Assembly: GCA_036245805.1 (NCBI GenBank)
Contig: BTRK01000003.1
Span: 18,888,464 to 18,952,463 of the forward strand
Origin: Pristionchus mayeri
Lineage: Eukaryota; Nematoda; Chromadorea; Rhabditida; Neodiplogasteridae
Length of the DNA stretch: 64,000 bases
Reading direction: 5' to 3'
Shown: positions 24,316 through 34,945 of the stretch, in pieces
How the letters are laid out: each line of letters begins with the position of its first letter
Position numbering within the stretch: position 1 is the stretch's first letter
Notes under the pieces: model-generated
Databases searched by the model: none
What the model saw: the letters and a program-made list of their open reading frames with translations, nothing else
Told to the model about the DNA's origin: nothing
Translations under genes and position numbers: made by a program

Positions 24316-24681
24316 TCAACACAAACAGAGACAAATAAGCATCGGAGATGGAATATAACGATTAACAACGATGAATTCGAACCCAAAAACAGTCGAAAAA
24401 AACGCCTTCTCACAGTGGGGGCACAGGTTGCAGCCGAGAGAGGAGCAGTTGTCGCACGCAGCCATCGATCCATCGCCGAACATGAAGTCCTTGGGTGCTT
24501 CGAATGGGGCTGGCCTCGTCTTGTTGAAAACGCCTTTGAAAAAGCCGTCCTCGATGAATCGCTTGAACCGATCGGCGGCCATACACCAGTGGAGTTGACT
24601 CGCAAACTTCAGAAGATTGTCTCTCTGAGACACTTTGTAGTCGATTCGCTTCGCCATGATGATGCTCTTGAGCCTCTTCAA
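24316..24681 (-). CDS. Unidentified Cys-rich exon between two inverted repeats
   Basis: A minus-strand open frame of 121 codons lies exactly between the two inverted tRNA-Lys-like repeats. It contains YKVSQRDNLLKFASQLHW, PAPFEAPKDFMFGDGS and a Cys cluster (ACDNCSSLGCNLCPHC) that could bind zinc. The composition is that of a real coding exon. An upstream minus-strand piece at about 25090-25195 (KYLEAKIIRFGFSDAF) may belong to the same gene. It may be part of the THAP transposon's coding region or a captured host exon. I do not recognise the protein. Confidence 0.45.
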   Translation of the reverse strand: MKRLKSIIMAKRIDYKVSQRDNLLKFASQLHWCMAADRFKRFIEDGFFKGVFNKTRPAPFEAPKDFMFGDGSMAACDNCSSLGCNLCPHCEKAFFSTVFGFEFIVVNRYIPSPMLICLCLC

Positions 24682-25044
24682 CTGTCAAATTAGTGTCAAA
24701 ACATGTAAATCGAGGAAATACAGTCATGGGAAAGTCAATGGGAGGTGGAAAAAAAGACAAAAGGTGTCTCCTGCGCCAGGGGTTGAACCACTGAGCTTTG
24801 CAAAAAGCAAATGCACACTACCGCCTGAGCCATTCGGGGTGATGGTTGAGAGTCTCCAAGAATCGAATACGAGTCTAGGCTGGAACCACCAAAAATTTTC
24901 CCAAATTTCAATAATGAAAATTCGGGTCTTAGGAAACAACTATCCAATGATGTTAGATATGGAATGGACCTCCCTCGGTGGTCAGTTTCGACTTGGCAAC
25001 TCAGATTTATGTTTGACTTCCGCGTACTTTTGCGGTTCCCTTGT
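24682..25044 (-). mobile_element. ~365-bp repeat carrying a tRNA-Lys-like sequence, copy 2
   Basis: This is the inverted copy of 23927-24292, with the same end AAGGGAACCGCAAAAGTACG (minus strand) and the same tRNA-Lys-like core at 24769-24840. Together the two copies make a stem of about 0.36 kb with the Cys-rich exon as the loop. Confidence 0.65.
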
Positions 25045-25294
25045 AAATGAAAAATAATTGAGTACATTTGCATGGAAAAAATACCTTTTTCTTTAGTAGC
25101 GCTGATGTTCTATTTGCGGTCACCTTTCCATTATTGTGAGTGAAGGCATCTGAGAATCCGAAGCGTATTATTTTCGCCTCTAGATACTTCATCATGGCGT
25201 GGCTCTCGAGGTTGAATTAGCAACTATGAAGAAGAATAAGAGAGGGTGGCACCTACTTTGCATGCTCCATTCTCGTGCCGTTTTCTCTTTTAGT

Positions 25295-25690
25295 CAAGAG
25301 CTCAAGAGCGGTTCTGAAGGAGGCAAAGCAGGGAGGGAGGAAATGTAAGAGACCGAAGAGGGCTGAAGGCGGAATGGAATCATGCGAGAATGATGAAGAG
25401 GATGAAGTGGGGATCGATGATAGCATTGATGAAGGAATATTCGAAGATGAGGACTTCAAGAGTGACAGAGATCTTGCCGAAGAGTCTGGCATGGGCAATC
25501 TCGATCAGATGTTCGGCATGGAGCAACCGATTGAAATCATGGAAGAGGAACTCTCTGCACCCAACACTATTGTGCGGATCACGCCGATATTCAATGCTAC
25601 TCTAATATGCTTTTTATCGTTGTATTATTTTCTCTCGTTCTCCATTCACTATTTCGTCAAAACATTTAAAGACAATTTTTTACGATTTTA
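25295..25690 (+). CDS. Hypothetical acidic protein exon
   Basis: The plus-strand frame opens after an acceptor-like TCTCTTTTAG (25285-25294). It encodes a basic stretch (GGRKCKRPKR) followed by a strongly acidic region (ENDEEDEVGIDDSIDEG, EDEDFKSD) and then a hydrophobic end, and is cut by the RTE insertion near 25690. The hydrophobic end may be intron read-through. The protein is not recognised. It may belong to the transposon region or to an unrelated host gene. The minus-strand Ser-rich frame here is a shadow. Confidence 0.35.
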
Positions 25691-25726
25691 ACACATTTAT
25701 CTAGAGGTCATTAGATTCTCGGGAGA

Positions 25727-28633
25727 TCAGGCGAGAGCTCTGATGTGCATGGTGTTCCAGTTAGAGCTTCGTGCTTGATTGAGAAAATTTGGGCCTGTTG
25801 CTTTGCGGAAAGAGTCGCTCCATCTCGTGATTGGGCGGCCGCGGCTCCTCTTTCTCCGCGGAATCCATTCGATCACAGATCGGCTCCACTTCCGGCAATC
25901 ATCATTCGCGATCTTATGCAACCAAAACCATTTCCTTTTCTGAGCAGTGCGAACGAAGTCCTGAACTCTAGTTGAATCTCGCAACCTCTCATTAGAGACA
26001 TGATCGAGCACAGTACAGCCAACCATCCAACGTTCCATTTTTCTTTGAGCCACCGATAATCGATTCATTTGTGCTTTGGTCAGCGCCCAACATTCACAAC
26101 CGTAAACCACAGCGGGAAGTATGCAGCCGTTGAAAAGCCGACGTTTATGTGCCATTGGAATACCCTTGTTGATAAGAAAAGTGCGGTGTTTGTGGAAAGC
26201 ACCAAAACCAGCTTGAATGCGTCGGGTGATTTCACAGTCATCATTTCCGCTGACTGCGATTGCGCTTCCCAAGTAGACCACCTTATCTTGCAATTTTACT
26301 ACTTTTCCTCCTATTCTTACATCCCTTGGATCAGGCTTGGAACTCATTCCGACAGTTTTATCGCCATTGAGACCCAATCCCACTGTAGCAAGTACACGCT
26401 CTAATTCCCTTCCCATCGTCTGAATCTGTCGTTCATCGTGAGAAATGAGAACGGCATCATCAGCAAAAAGAATATGGGACAGAAACCGACCATTGATACT
26501 TACTCCCTTATTTGCCCAATTTAGCCGACGGAGTGCCATATCTAGAACCGCAGTGAATAGCCTAGGTGACAAACAATCACCTTGTTGCACACCCCTTCCC
26601 ACCTTTATGTTGACCTCCTTGCCATTAACCACCACCACATTTCTACTTTCCTGGGAAAGGCTTGCGAGGAAAGAAACGACTTCCGAGGGAATCCCTTCTA
26701 ACTCTATCGCCTTGAACACCGCTTCCGTGTATACACTGTCAAAGGCCTTCGAAATGTCTACAAAAAGCAGATAGATCGGTAGCCTATAGTCGACACAGTG
26801 AGCAATGACAGACTTTAGAGTGTGGATAGCGTCAACTGTGGAATGACCACGTCTGAATCCCATTTGTTCCCAGCTTCTATTTCCATCCAGTACCGATCCA
26901 TACCTCTTGTTGAGCAACCCAGTTAGCGCTTTCTGCAAAACAGTAAGCAGACTAATAGGTCTGTAGTTTTTTGTAAGAGTTGGATCCCCAGATTTTGGTA
27001 GAAGAATTGTGCGAGAATCCCCAAATCCCAGAGGAATAGAACCCAAAATGATGTTGTTAAAGAGATTGGTGAGAGTGGGAACTAACTGATCTACCCCCAC
27101 TCGGAGCATTTCACCTGTGATACCATCCCTTCCCGGAGCTTTGCCTGATTTGAAATACCGAAGTATTTGAACGACTTCGGCTTCTACGATGGGAACGAAA
27201 GGATCCCTTGCTATCTCCTCGCGGTATCCAACCCCTCCATCCCCACTATAGAGAGCATTGTAGAAAGATTTGAATGCCTCCTCTATGCCCGTTTGAGTGA
27301 AGACTAAGTTCCCATTACCGTCCCTAATGCGTGAAATTCTATCCCTCCCAATTGCTAAATTTCTAGTTGCCCTTTTGTAACTTTTCCCAAGCGCAATGGC
27401 CTCGTCTACGTAGGAAAGGAGGGATTTATCCCGGTCGTTTTTAAACGACTCCCTAAGCGCCCTGTTGATAAGTAACCATTCCACTCGAGGAACCCCCACC
27501 GCGTCCATTTTTAGTTCCCTCCTACGAATCAACAAATCCCTGGTCTTTTGGGATAACCTACTGCCCGGCGGTCTGAACGATGTTGAAATTCTCCCCGCTT
27601 CTTGCACTGCCGAGACCACGTTACCGTAATCCAAGCTCGCACCTCTGCGCTTCAATTCTATGCCTAAGCTGAATTTAAATAAATCGTTGTTGAGGTGCGA
27701 GTCCCCCCTTGCCGGTCTATTGCAACCACGACGAAATCTGAATGAGAATGATATGGTAGATCTAACCAATCGATGATCGGACGAGAAGTCGAACCGATTA
27801 ACCACTCCCACATCCAGCACCCGAAGACCCTTTGGGAACAGAATGTAGTCTATCTCGTTCTTAGTGCGCCCATTGGGTGAAACCCATGTGAATTTTCTAG
27901 TACCCCGTTTTTGAAAGAAACTGTTACCAACCCGTAGTTGCAACCTCTCGCAGAGATCCACAACCATTTGGCCCTTTACATTTCTATTCCCATATCCAAA
28001 CTTCCCCACTGCACTTTCTCCTGGCTCGTAGTAACCCACTTTCCCATTGAAATCGCCCAGGATGACCTTATGCACGAATCGATACCGGTGACTGCCTGAG
28101 ACTGGTCCGTTGAATCCTCTTTCAACCTCATGGATGAAGTTACTGTACTCGACCACGTCATCGCAGGCGGGTGCGTAGATCTGGAATAAGCGAATCAGGA
28201 CCTTATCCGACACCGCTACATCAAGGAAACAGATCCTGGGAGTTAGAACGCAAAATCCGACTACCTTCTGCTTTACCTCCCCACTCACGATGAAACCAAC
28301 TCCAGCAGTACGGTTAGGAAGGCGCGATGAATGATAGAGTCTTCCATTGCTCCACGTGAGATCCTTCTCTTCTTCTGTCGATCTTCGAACTTCAGAGAGT
28401 CCAACGATGTCCGCCTTGATCTTGCTTAGGGCGTTCTCCAATTCCACGATACGAGCATCCTTGCATAGCGTTAGGCAGTTGAGCGTAGCCAGCGATAAAA
28501 CAGCCATGAGCATGGTCATACAATGCCACGGTGACCACTCCGGCTTGGCAAGGGATTCAAAAATGACGGAGCGCAAAACGAACCGACCGGCAGGGAATTC
28601 AGCGCCGACTGAGAATGTAAGATCAACTTTCAA
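25727..28633 (-). mobile_element. RTE-type non-LTR retrotransposon, intact ORF
   Basis: A single 968-codon frame encodes an apurinic-type endonuclease followed by reverse transcriptase. Endonuclease marks are KADIVGLSEVRR (about residue 93), VILGDFNGKVG (about 190) and the catalytic SDHRLVR (about 285). Reverse transcriptase marks are GKAPGRDGITGEMLR, LPKSGDPTLTKNYRPISLL, FVDISKAFDSV, GVQQGDCLSPRLF and the catalytic ILFADDAVLI; the end is WNTMHIRALA. The length is close to that of nematode RTE-1 ORFs (about 1000 aa). The 3' untranslated part is very short, as is usual in RTE. No internal stop or frameshift is seen, so this may be a young copy. The true start may be a downstream Met near residue 40. 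It is inserted beside the acidic exon at 25295-25690. Confidence 0.9.
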
Positions 28634-28734
28634 AGATCAATTCTTCATACACTTTTACACCATATATCTCGAAGACAATTGCCACATTTAAATAGCAGAA
28701 CCACTCAAATACAACTTGAAACAGCAAAAATAAT

Positions 28735-29075
28735 TCATACATGTTGAAAAGAACGCCAAAAATGGGAGAAAAAAATTGGCAAAAGTTCATGCCATCAGGC
28801 GGAATCGAACCGGAGACGACGATTGCGTCGAAAAGTCGTCTATTTCGAAAAGGTCGAAAAGTCTATTTCTGGCACCGATTTCATCTACGGCATATTTGTA
28901 TTTGAATTCTTCATACAATTTTACACCATATATCTCATTTCCACGATGGGGAATTAGTTGGAAAGTGGTAGTTTATTTTTTTGAAAATTGAAAATATGCA
29001 GATTTTTCAGTTTTTCTCTTGTTTCATGAACACCATGAGTCTCACGATCTCGAAAACTTGGATTCTGGCTTTTTA
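28735..29075 (-). repeat. Dispersed repeat with tRNA-like B box (copy 2)
   Basis: Inverted copy of 12290-12650, including CCATCAGGCGGAATCGAACC (tRNA-like B box on the minus strand) at its left side. It lies just upstream of the 5' end of the RTE element. Confidence 0.55.
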
Positions 29076-29839
29076 TACTCTTTCGTTTTTATAACTTTTT
29101 ATACTCTTTCGAATCATATATTACACAAGGGACTAATCTCACTTTGACAATTTCGGATTCCAAAGTTCAAAGATCAACTTTTGGGTCCAATTTTTTGGCT
29201 GAAGTGTATCCCACACATAGGCACTCCAACCATAAAGTTTGAGCTTCAGGGGATCACTTTGAACGATTGTGCCATCCAACCCTCCGTTCTTACGGAGACA
29301 GCGTTTTAATGTGGCGTTTCCGAATAATGACAGATCTCTCACTCTGGACGTCACTCTGATTGTAGATTACTATCAATTACGTATTCGGTACATAAACGTA
29401 AATACGCATTTGCTGTCGCTTTTCGTCGAAATGGAGTAATCGAATGGAGCCCATGAACTTGAACAATCAGCATAGTTGCCCAACGTGGCGGCGAGGTCTT
29501 TTCAGACCATGAATAGAGCTTCATGGGTGTCGCCGCCGGCGTGGTCAACTATGACAATCATTCTTCTTACACACTTTTGATTATTTAAAAAAATAAATTC
29601 CCTTTCACTTTCAGATGGCGAAGAAGTTATTCCTTGGAGTTCGCAAACGTCGATCGGAGGAGCAACTCCACCCACTCGATATTCTGAGTGCGAAAATACA
29701 GTACTGGATGAAGTAGATTGGTGAAGAGTTGTTGAAATGAGTCGGCATATTTTTTTCAACAATTATATAGACAAAGATTCGTCTCCGTACGACCACCTTG
29801 GCGAAATATAACACTCCACTCAGTGATGGATTGTATAAC
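29076..29839. other. Unassigned stretch, no gene confirmed
   Basis: Short minus-strand frames (29139-29354, 29351-29762) could not be linked to a family. A small hairpin surrounds 29483-29545 (CATAGTTG and CAACTATG ends; GGCGGCGA, CGCCGCCG inside). Nothing else is supported. Confidence 0.3.
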
Positions 29840-31156
29840 AGAGGTCTTCTGAGAAATTGCATGAAATATATCAACACGGGATACAAAAATTTCAAATTAC
29901 TCCAATTCCTTCGCTACTATCAGGGTTAATGCATCCATGGTAAAGGATTTTCCAGTGCGACTTGCAAAGCCGTCAAATAGAAATTACCTAAAATACGGCC
30001 CTCGAAATTTTGAAAATTCAAAAATCGATAAAATCGTTCACAATTGAGTAATCAAGTCGATCAAAACAGAAAAATGACCGGCACGACGAGGCGAACAACT
30101 TTGATGTAGAGCATGAAACGGCACATCAACTGATAAATTTAGGAAATTTGGAAACGAAAAAAAAAAAAAATGTGTTGATCATTTTTTGACCAGAAAATTG
30201 GCTCTTTTGAAAAAACATATTCCAATGTTCCCTGAGTTATCTTTAGATTCAGAATCTACGCACTTTTCTACCCAAGATACATTCTTTCCAAAGAGATTAT
30301 TGCCAAATGAAAATTTTCCGAACTGTTCAAATCACCGAATTTTTGTAAAACTGGACCTATTTATCAGATATTTATGATTGTACATACCGTTTACTACTTC
30401 CAATTGCGTTCAAATTTTGTACAGGAGTCGCACTGGTGCTTATAAACGTATTCATATGTTAAAATCACCAAAATGGAAAAATTTTGAAATTTCGATTTTT
30501 TGGGCCAAAATGGTCGAAAAATCAAAATTTCAAAATTTTTACATTTTGGTGATTTTTGCATATGAACACGTTTATATACTCCAGTGTGACTCCTGTGCAA
30601 AATTTGAAGGCAATTGGAGGCAGTAAACGGTATCTACAATCATAAATATCTCATACATAAGTCCAGTTTTACAAAAATTCGGTTATTTGAACCGTTCAGA
30701 AAAAAATTATTTGGGGATAATCTCTTTGGAAAGAATTTATCTTGGGTAGAAAAGTGCGTGGATTCTGAATCTGGAGATAACTCAGGGAACATTGGAATAA
30801 TTTTTTTCTAACGAGCTAATTTTCTTGTCAAAAAATGATCAACACATCACGCTTTCAAATTTCCTAAATTTATCAGTTGATGTGCCGTTTCATGCTCAAC
30901 ATCGAAGTTGTTTGCCTCGTCGTGCCGGTCATTTCTCTGTTTTGATCGACTTGATCACTCAATTTTTAACGATTTTATCGATTTTTGAATTTTCAAAATT
31001 TCGAGAGCCGTATTTTAGGTAATTTCTATTTGACGGCTTTGCAACTCGCACTAGAAAGTCCTTAACCATGGGTGCATTAACCCTGATTGTATCGAAGGAA
31101 TTGGAGTAATTTGAAGTTTTTGTATCCCGCCACATGCGATCTCTCAGAAGACCTCT
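29840..31156. mobile_element. Foldback element, AGAGGTCTTCTGAGA family
   Basis: A 1317-bp inverted repeat begins AGAGGTCTTCTGAGAAATTG at 29840 and ends with the complement at 31156. Arms of about 0.6 kb cover nearly the whole element (for instance GCATCCATGG at 29931 and CCATGGGTGCATTAACCCTG near 31066). It carries no ORF of note. Confidence 0.85.
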
Positions 31157-31509
31157 GATAAGTCCCTGAAAAATTAAAGAGTTTCTTTATGTCATTAGCA
31201 TCTCTTATCAAATTCTGACGGTAAATGTCGCTCAGTCATCGATTTTGGTATCTGCGAGAAGGGGCCTTATCTTTCTTCTCCCTCCTTCTGAATTCCTCCA
31301 ATGTTGAGGTTTATCGTCCCTGTCTCTCTACTTCGCATTTTCTCTTACCTCATCACTCCATCTCGGTGTTATCAAACAACCTAGCTGTTGCGCAGCAAGA
31401 ATATAAGAAGTCAAAAACACTGATAAGGCACTATGAACAGTATAGCCCTGGTGTTTTCGTTGTTCAATCTATATCATTAATCTCGACATCATTTGGATTC
31501 TCAGACCCA
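31157..31509. promoter_or_regulatory. Upstream region of STAT fragment D
   Basis: It contains GGGGCCTTATCTTTCTTC (31261-31278), like the GATGGCCTTATC blocks at 4678 and 62964 downstream of STAT loci A and C, which fits an old head-to-tail array. It ends in an acceptor-like GATTCTCAG at 31496-31504, only five bases before the ATG, a likely spliced-leader site. Confidence 0.4.
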
Positions 31510-31699
31510 ATGACTTCCCCGGTGGAATCAAATGAACAACTCACCACTGGCAGTAAACAGAAACGGCGATTAGACAACCTACTCGCTGAGGTAGCGCAAT
31601 TACTATGTAGAAAAAAGACAAAACGTCTGTCCGTCAGTTCGTCTGTCTGTGGGTTTGTCAGTCACGCTCGTTTTTCGTGAATAACTTGGGTTAAAATCA

Positions 31700-32390
31700 T
31701 CGCCCAGACCCCGAACAGGTACCATTATGACCGCCTTGCCCACCGCTATCTTTCCCATATCTTACCTCATCACTATGAAATATGACGCAATCGATATTTC
31801 GCAATATGACGTAATTTTCGTTTTTCGGCTACAATTCGATTCAATCTCATTTCCCAGATCCAGGACCCTGACCAATCAACTCTCCAGAGTGAGCTCTTTC
31901 AAAATTTGGTATTACATCATCATTACGCAATATGATGCAATAATCGTGTTTCGTCCATATTTCGGTTCAAAGTGGTCACCCATACCCCGGACCTTGACCA
32001 TTAGACACCCCAGAGTGAGCTCTTTCAAAATTGTATATTACGTCATCATTATGCAATATGATGCAGCGATCGTTTATCGCCCATATCTCGCTTCAAACTC
32101 ACCCCCCAGACCCCGGACCTTGTCCAATCAACTGTTAAGAGCGAGCTGTTTGAAAATTTGGTATTACATCATTATTATTACGTCTTCATTATGCAATATG
32201 ATGCAATAATCGTTTTTCGCCCGTATCTCGCTTCAAATAGGTTGCCCAGATCCGGACCTTGACCATTAGACACCCCAGAGAGAGCTCTTTCAAAATTTGA
32301 TATTACGTCGTCATTATACAATATGATGTAATCGATTTCGCAATATGCCATAATTTTCGTTTTCTGATATAATTCTTTTTTTTAATTATC
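31700..32390. repeat. Tandem repeat array, ~125-bp unit, about five copies
   Basis: Units carry GCAATATGATGCAATAATCG, CTCGCTTCAAA, CCGGACCTTGACCA and GAGTGAGCTCTTTCAAAATT. It lies in intron 1 of STAT fragment D. The core is the reverse complement of the core in the array at 5990-7080. Confidence 0.8.
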
Positions 32391-32479
32391 GCTCAAATCC
32401 CGCGATTCATTTAACTAGCAGAAGAGCATTCAGCGACGAACAATTTCGAATAGCATTCCTCACAACGCTAACCTGCTCT

Positions 32480-32690
32480 CACTCCCCGCAGCGGGAGCGT
32501 TTTGAAAGGCTCGTGAGGACCATCCGAAAAATTTGGAATGGGGCGAAGCCTCATTCCAATTTTTTCGGATCGACCGAGGCCTCACGAGCCTTTTACAACG
32601 TGTTAAGAAGGCTCTCAAAAGTCGTGGACAACATTTATCCGTATCACAACACCCCGCGAACCACGTAGCGACCGAAGATCGCTAGTTGAA
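32480..32690 (+). repeat. Helitron-like repeat end with nested hairpins (copy 2)
   Basis: The order of modules is AGGCTCGTGAGG, a hairpin around GGGGCGAAGCCTCATTCC, the inverted GAGGCCTCACGAGCC, then ACCCCGCGAACCACGTAGCG and the terminal GCGACCGAAGATCGCTAG followed by T at about 32688. It is the same family as 5288-5925, in opposite orientation. Confidence 0.45.
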
Positions 32691-33317
32691 TGTTGATAGA
32701 TTCTATGGGGTTGCTAAACTGTGACAAAGGCTCTTCGTTATCCTTGGAACACGGTTGGACCTCTTTTTCCCTTATTCCTTTGTCTGCAAAATTCATACGC
32801 TATTTGGAAAAACGATACTCTCTGTTTGAGATAGCACAATTCGATTTTCTTCATATATATTTGTAAAAAGCGCACAGGAGTACAGCGTTTCTCAACTGGA
32901 TTTGGGGGAGGGGAATGGTACAGCTAGGGAAAATATATTTTTAAAGTGCGAAAGAAGTGTGAAACGGGGGAACTGGAGAGCGTTTCGTTTCTTATGGAAA
33001 GCGAACCGTTCCGTACTATTATTAAATAATATGTACGTCACTCATATTTTTTCTACTTCTCCATGATTTTTAGAAGATGTCCAGTCAGACGGATCCGCCC
33101 CGCCAGAGTCTATCTGTAATGGAGCAATATCGATTCGAGCAGAATGAAACACTGGATTCCACGGAACACGTTATAAGGAAACAAAGGCAGTAAGTGAAAA
33201 GATGTTACTCATAGTCAATCAACAATCGTAGCTGTGCACTCTTGATTGATATGAGGAGCGCCGATGACGATGGGGTGATGAAAAGGTGAGCATTAGTTGA
33301 TAGATCAATAAATTTAT

Positions 33318-34945
33318 AATAATAATTTATCTACGCCCGAGGCGCGACGATACCATGAATACATTAATTAGTGATTGTAGATGGTAGGGGGGGGGGACTC
33401 TCCTAAGTCATTGAGGGTGTGAAAGGTCTGTGACTATGGGGTGGCTTTCCAATCGACGCTTAAATACTCGGATGTTGGGGGCAGTGCGAATGATATCGGG
33501 AAGTTGAGAATACCATCGGGAAGTTGGAACAGGGAAAGAGTGAAATCTGGCTGTGCTTGTTGTCAGTTCAATGTTGATACCGAAGGAAGAGGTTCGGTCC
33601 CGTAGGGGTTTGTAAACGTAGAAGGAAGAACGAGGGATGACATTAGAACCAGTCATAATAATATGAGTCATACAAAGATCACCTATGACTCTCCTCTCAG
33701 TAAGCGAGCGCAGGCCAAGAATTTTCAAGCGATCCGAATAAGAGGGAAGAGAAAGAGGGTAGGAAGGGAGGGGAAACAACGATAGAATAGTTGTCGGGTG
33801 AAAATATGTTGAACTTTTAAGAGTCTCAATGTCAGATAAATAGTGAGGATTCCAGAAGGGGGATGCAAAGTCGAGGAGGGGGAGGACGTATGCTTTGTAA
33901 CTGCGAATAAGGATGGTGGGACAGTTGAAAGGGAGGGCTTTGAGGAGAAGGAATAACTTAGAAGTCGCTTTCTGAGCACGGGTTTTAACAGAACAAGAAT
34001 TCTTGAGGTCAGAGCGGACTTGTACACCTAGATCACGGACATTATTTTCGAGGGGTAGTTGAATGGAATTGATATTATAACGAGGTGTAGATTGCTTGGA
34101 CCCTATGCGGATGTGAGAACACTTGGACGCCGATAGAGTCAATTGGTTAAGTTAGGTCCATTCAAATAGACAGTCAAGAGCTGATTGAAATTCAGATGTG
34201 ATGACCGATTTGGTTGACTTACTATAGGATACATACAATTTGACATCATCAGCATAACATTGGACGGAAACGTTATGAAATTTGGATAATGTTCGGGAGA
34301 GATCAGCTAGATAGATGGAGAAAAGGATAGGTCCTAGCACACTGCCTTGTGGTACTCCGGAGATAATTGGGAAGGAGTTACTAGTAACGGACGGCAAACG
34401 GACAGAGAAAGTGCGGTTGGATAGAAAGGAATCAAGCCAAGATAATAGATTACCATGAATACCGTAGTATGATAATCGAGAGAGCAATTTAGGGTAAGGG
34501 ACTACATCGAAAGCACGTGTGAAATCAATATATACTACGTCAGTTATGAGCTTATTTGAATGAGAGATGGTCCAATCATTTTGGCAAGTCAGTTGATTTG
34601 TAATAACACTAGCACCAGAACGGAAACCATGTTGGTTGGAAAGGAGGATATTGAAGCGATAGAGGTGGGTATTGAGGTGGTCTTTGATGAGGCGTTACAT
34701 AGTCTTAGCAGCAGGGGAAATTATTGAAATGAGTCTATGTGAAGAGGGTAGTTTGCTATCTTTGCCCGGCTTAGGGATGGGAGTAATATGGGAGTGTTTC
34801 CAGGTTGATGGGACAGTCCCAGAAATGAGACTGAGATTATAGATATCCGCTGAGGGAGTGGAGAGAGCATGTGCACATCTAGAGAATATAATCTGAGGGA
34901 TGCCATCATAACCGGTAGAACGGAAAAAAATTATGAAAATCAAGC
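33318..34945 (-). mobile_element. 5'-truncated, broken non-LTR retrotransposon
   Basis: Minus-strand frames 34695-34943 (STGYDGIPQ, KHSHITPIPKPGKDSKLP), 34152-34487 (ISGVPQGSVLGPILF, CYADDVKLY) and 33408-34142 (YNINSIQLPLENNVRDLGVQ to the C-terminal end) are successive parts of a CR1/jockey-like reverse transcriptase, in shifted frames. The 3' tail is TTATTATAAATTT at 33308-33325. The 5' endonuclease half is missing. It follows STAT exon D3 directly. Confidence 0.85.

Larger units (their letters stand above)
31510..33285 (+). pseudogene. STAT-like gene, locus D (first three exons only)
   Basis: Three N-terminal exons are aligned by pattern to loci B and C. Exon 1 (31510-31590) encodes 27 residues ending KQKRRLDNLLAE. 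Exon 2 (33074-33189) has MEQYRFEQN and VIRKQRQ. Exon 3 (33232-33285) has LLIDMRSADDDGVM. Intron 1 (1.5 kb) holds a tandem repeat and a Helitron-like repeat. After exon 3 a non-LTR element starts within about 30 bp, and the next sequence resembling a STAT exon belongs to locus B. The rest of the gene is missing, so this is a 5' relic. Confidence 0.7.

Noticed and set aside
24058..24693. 211-codon plus-strand frame
   Set aside because: It crosses a repeat boundary and the antisense of the Cys-rich exon; the minus-strand frame has the better coding composition.
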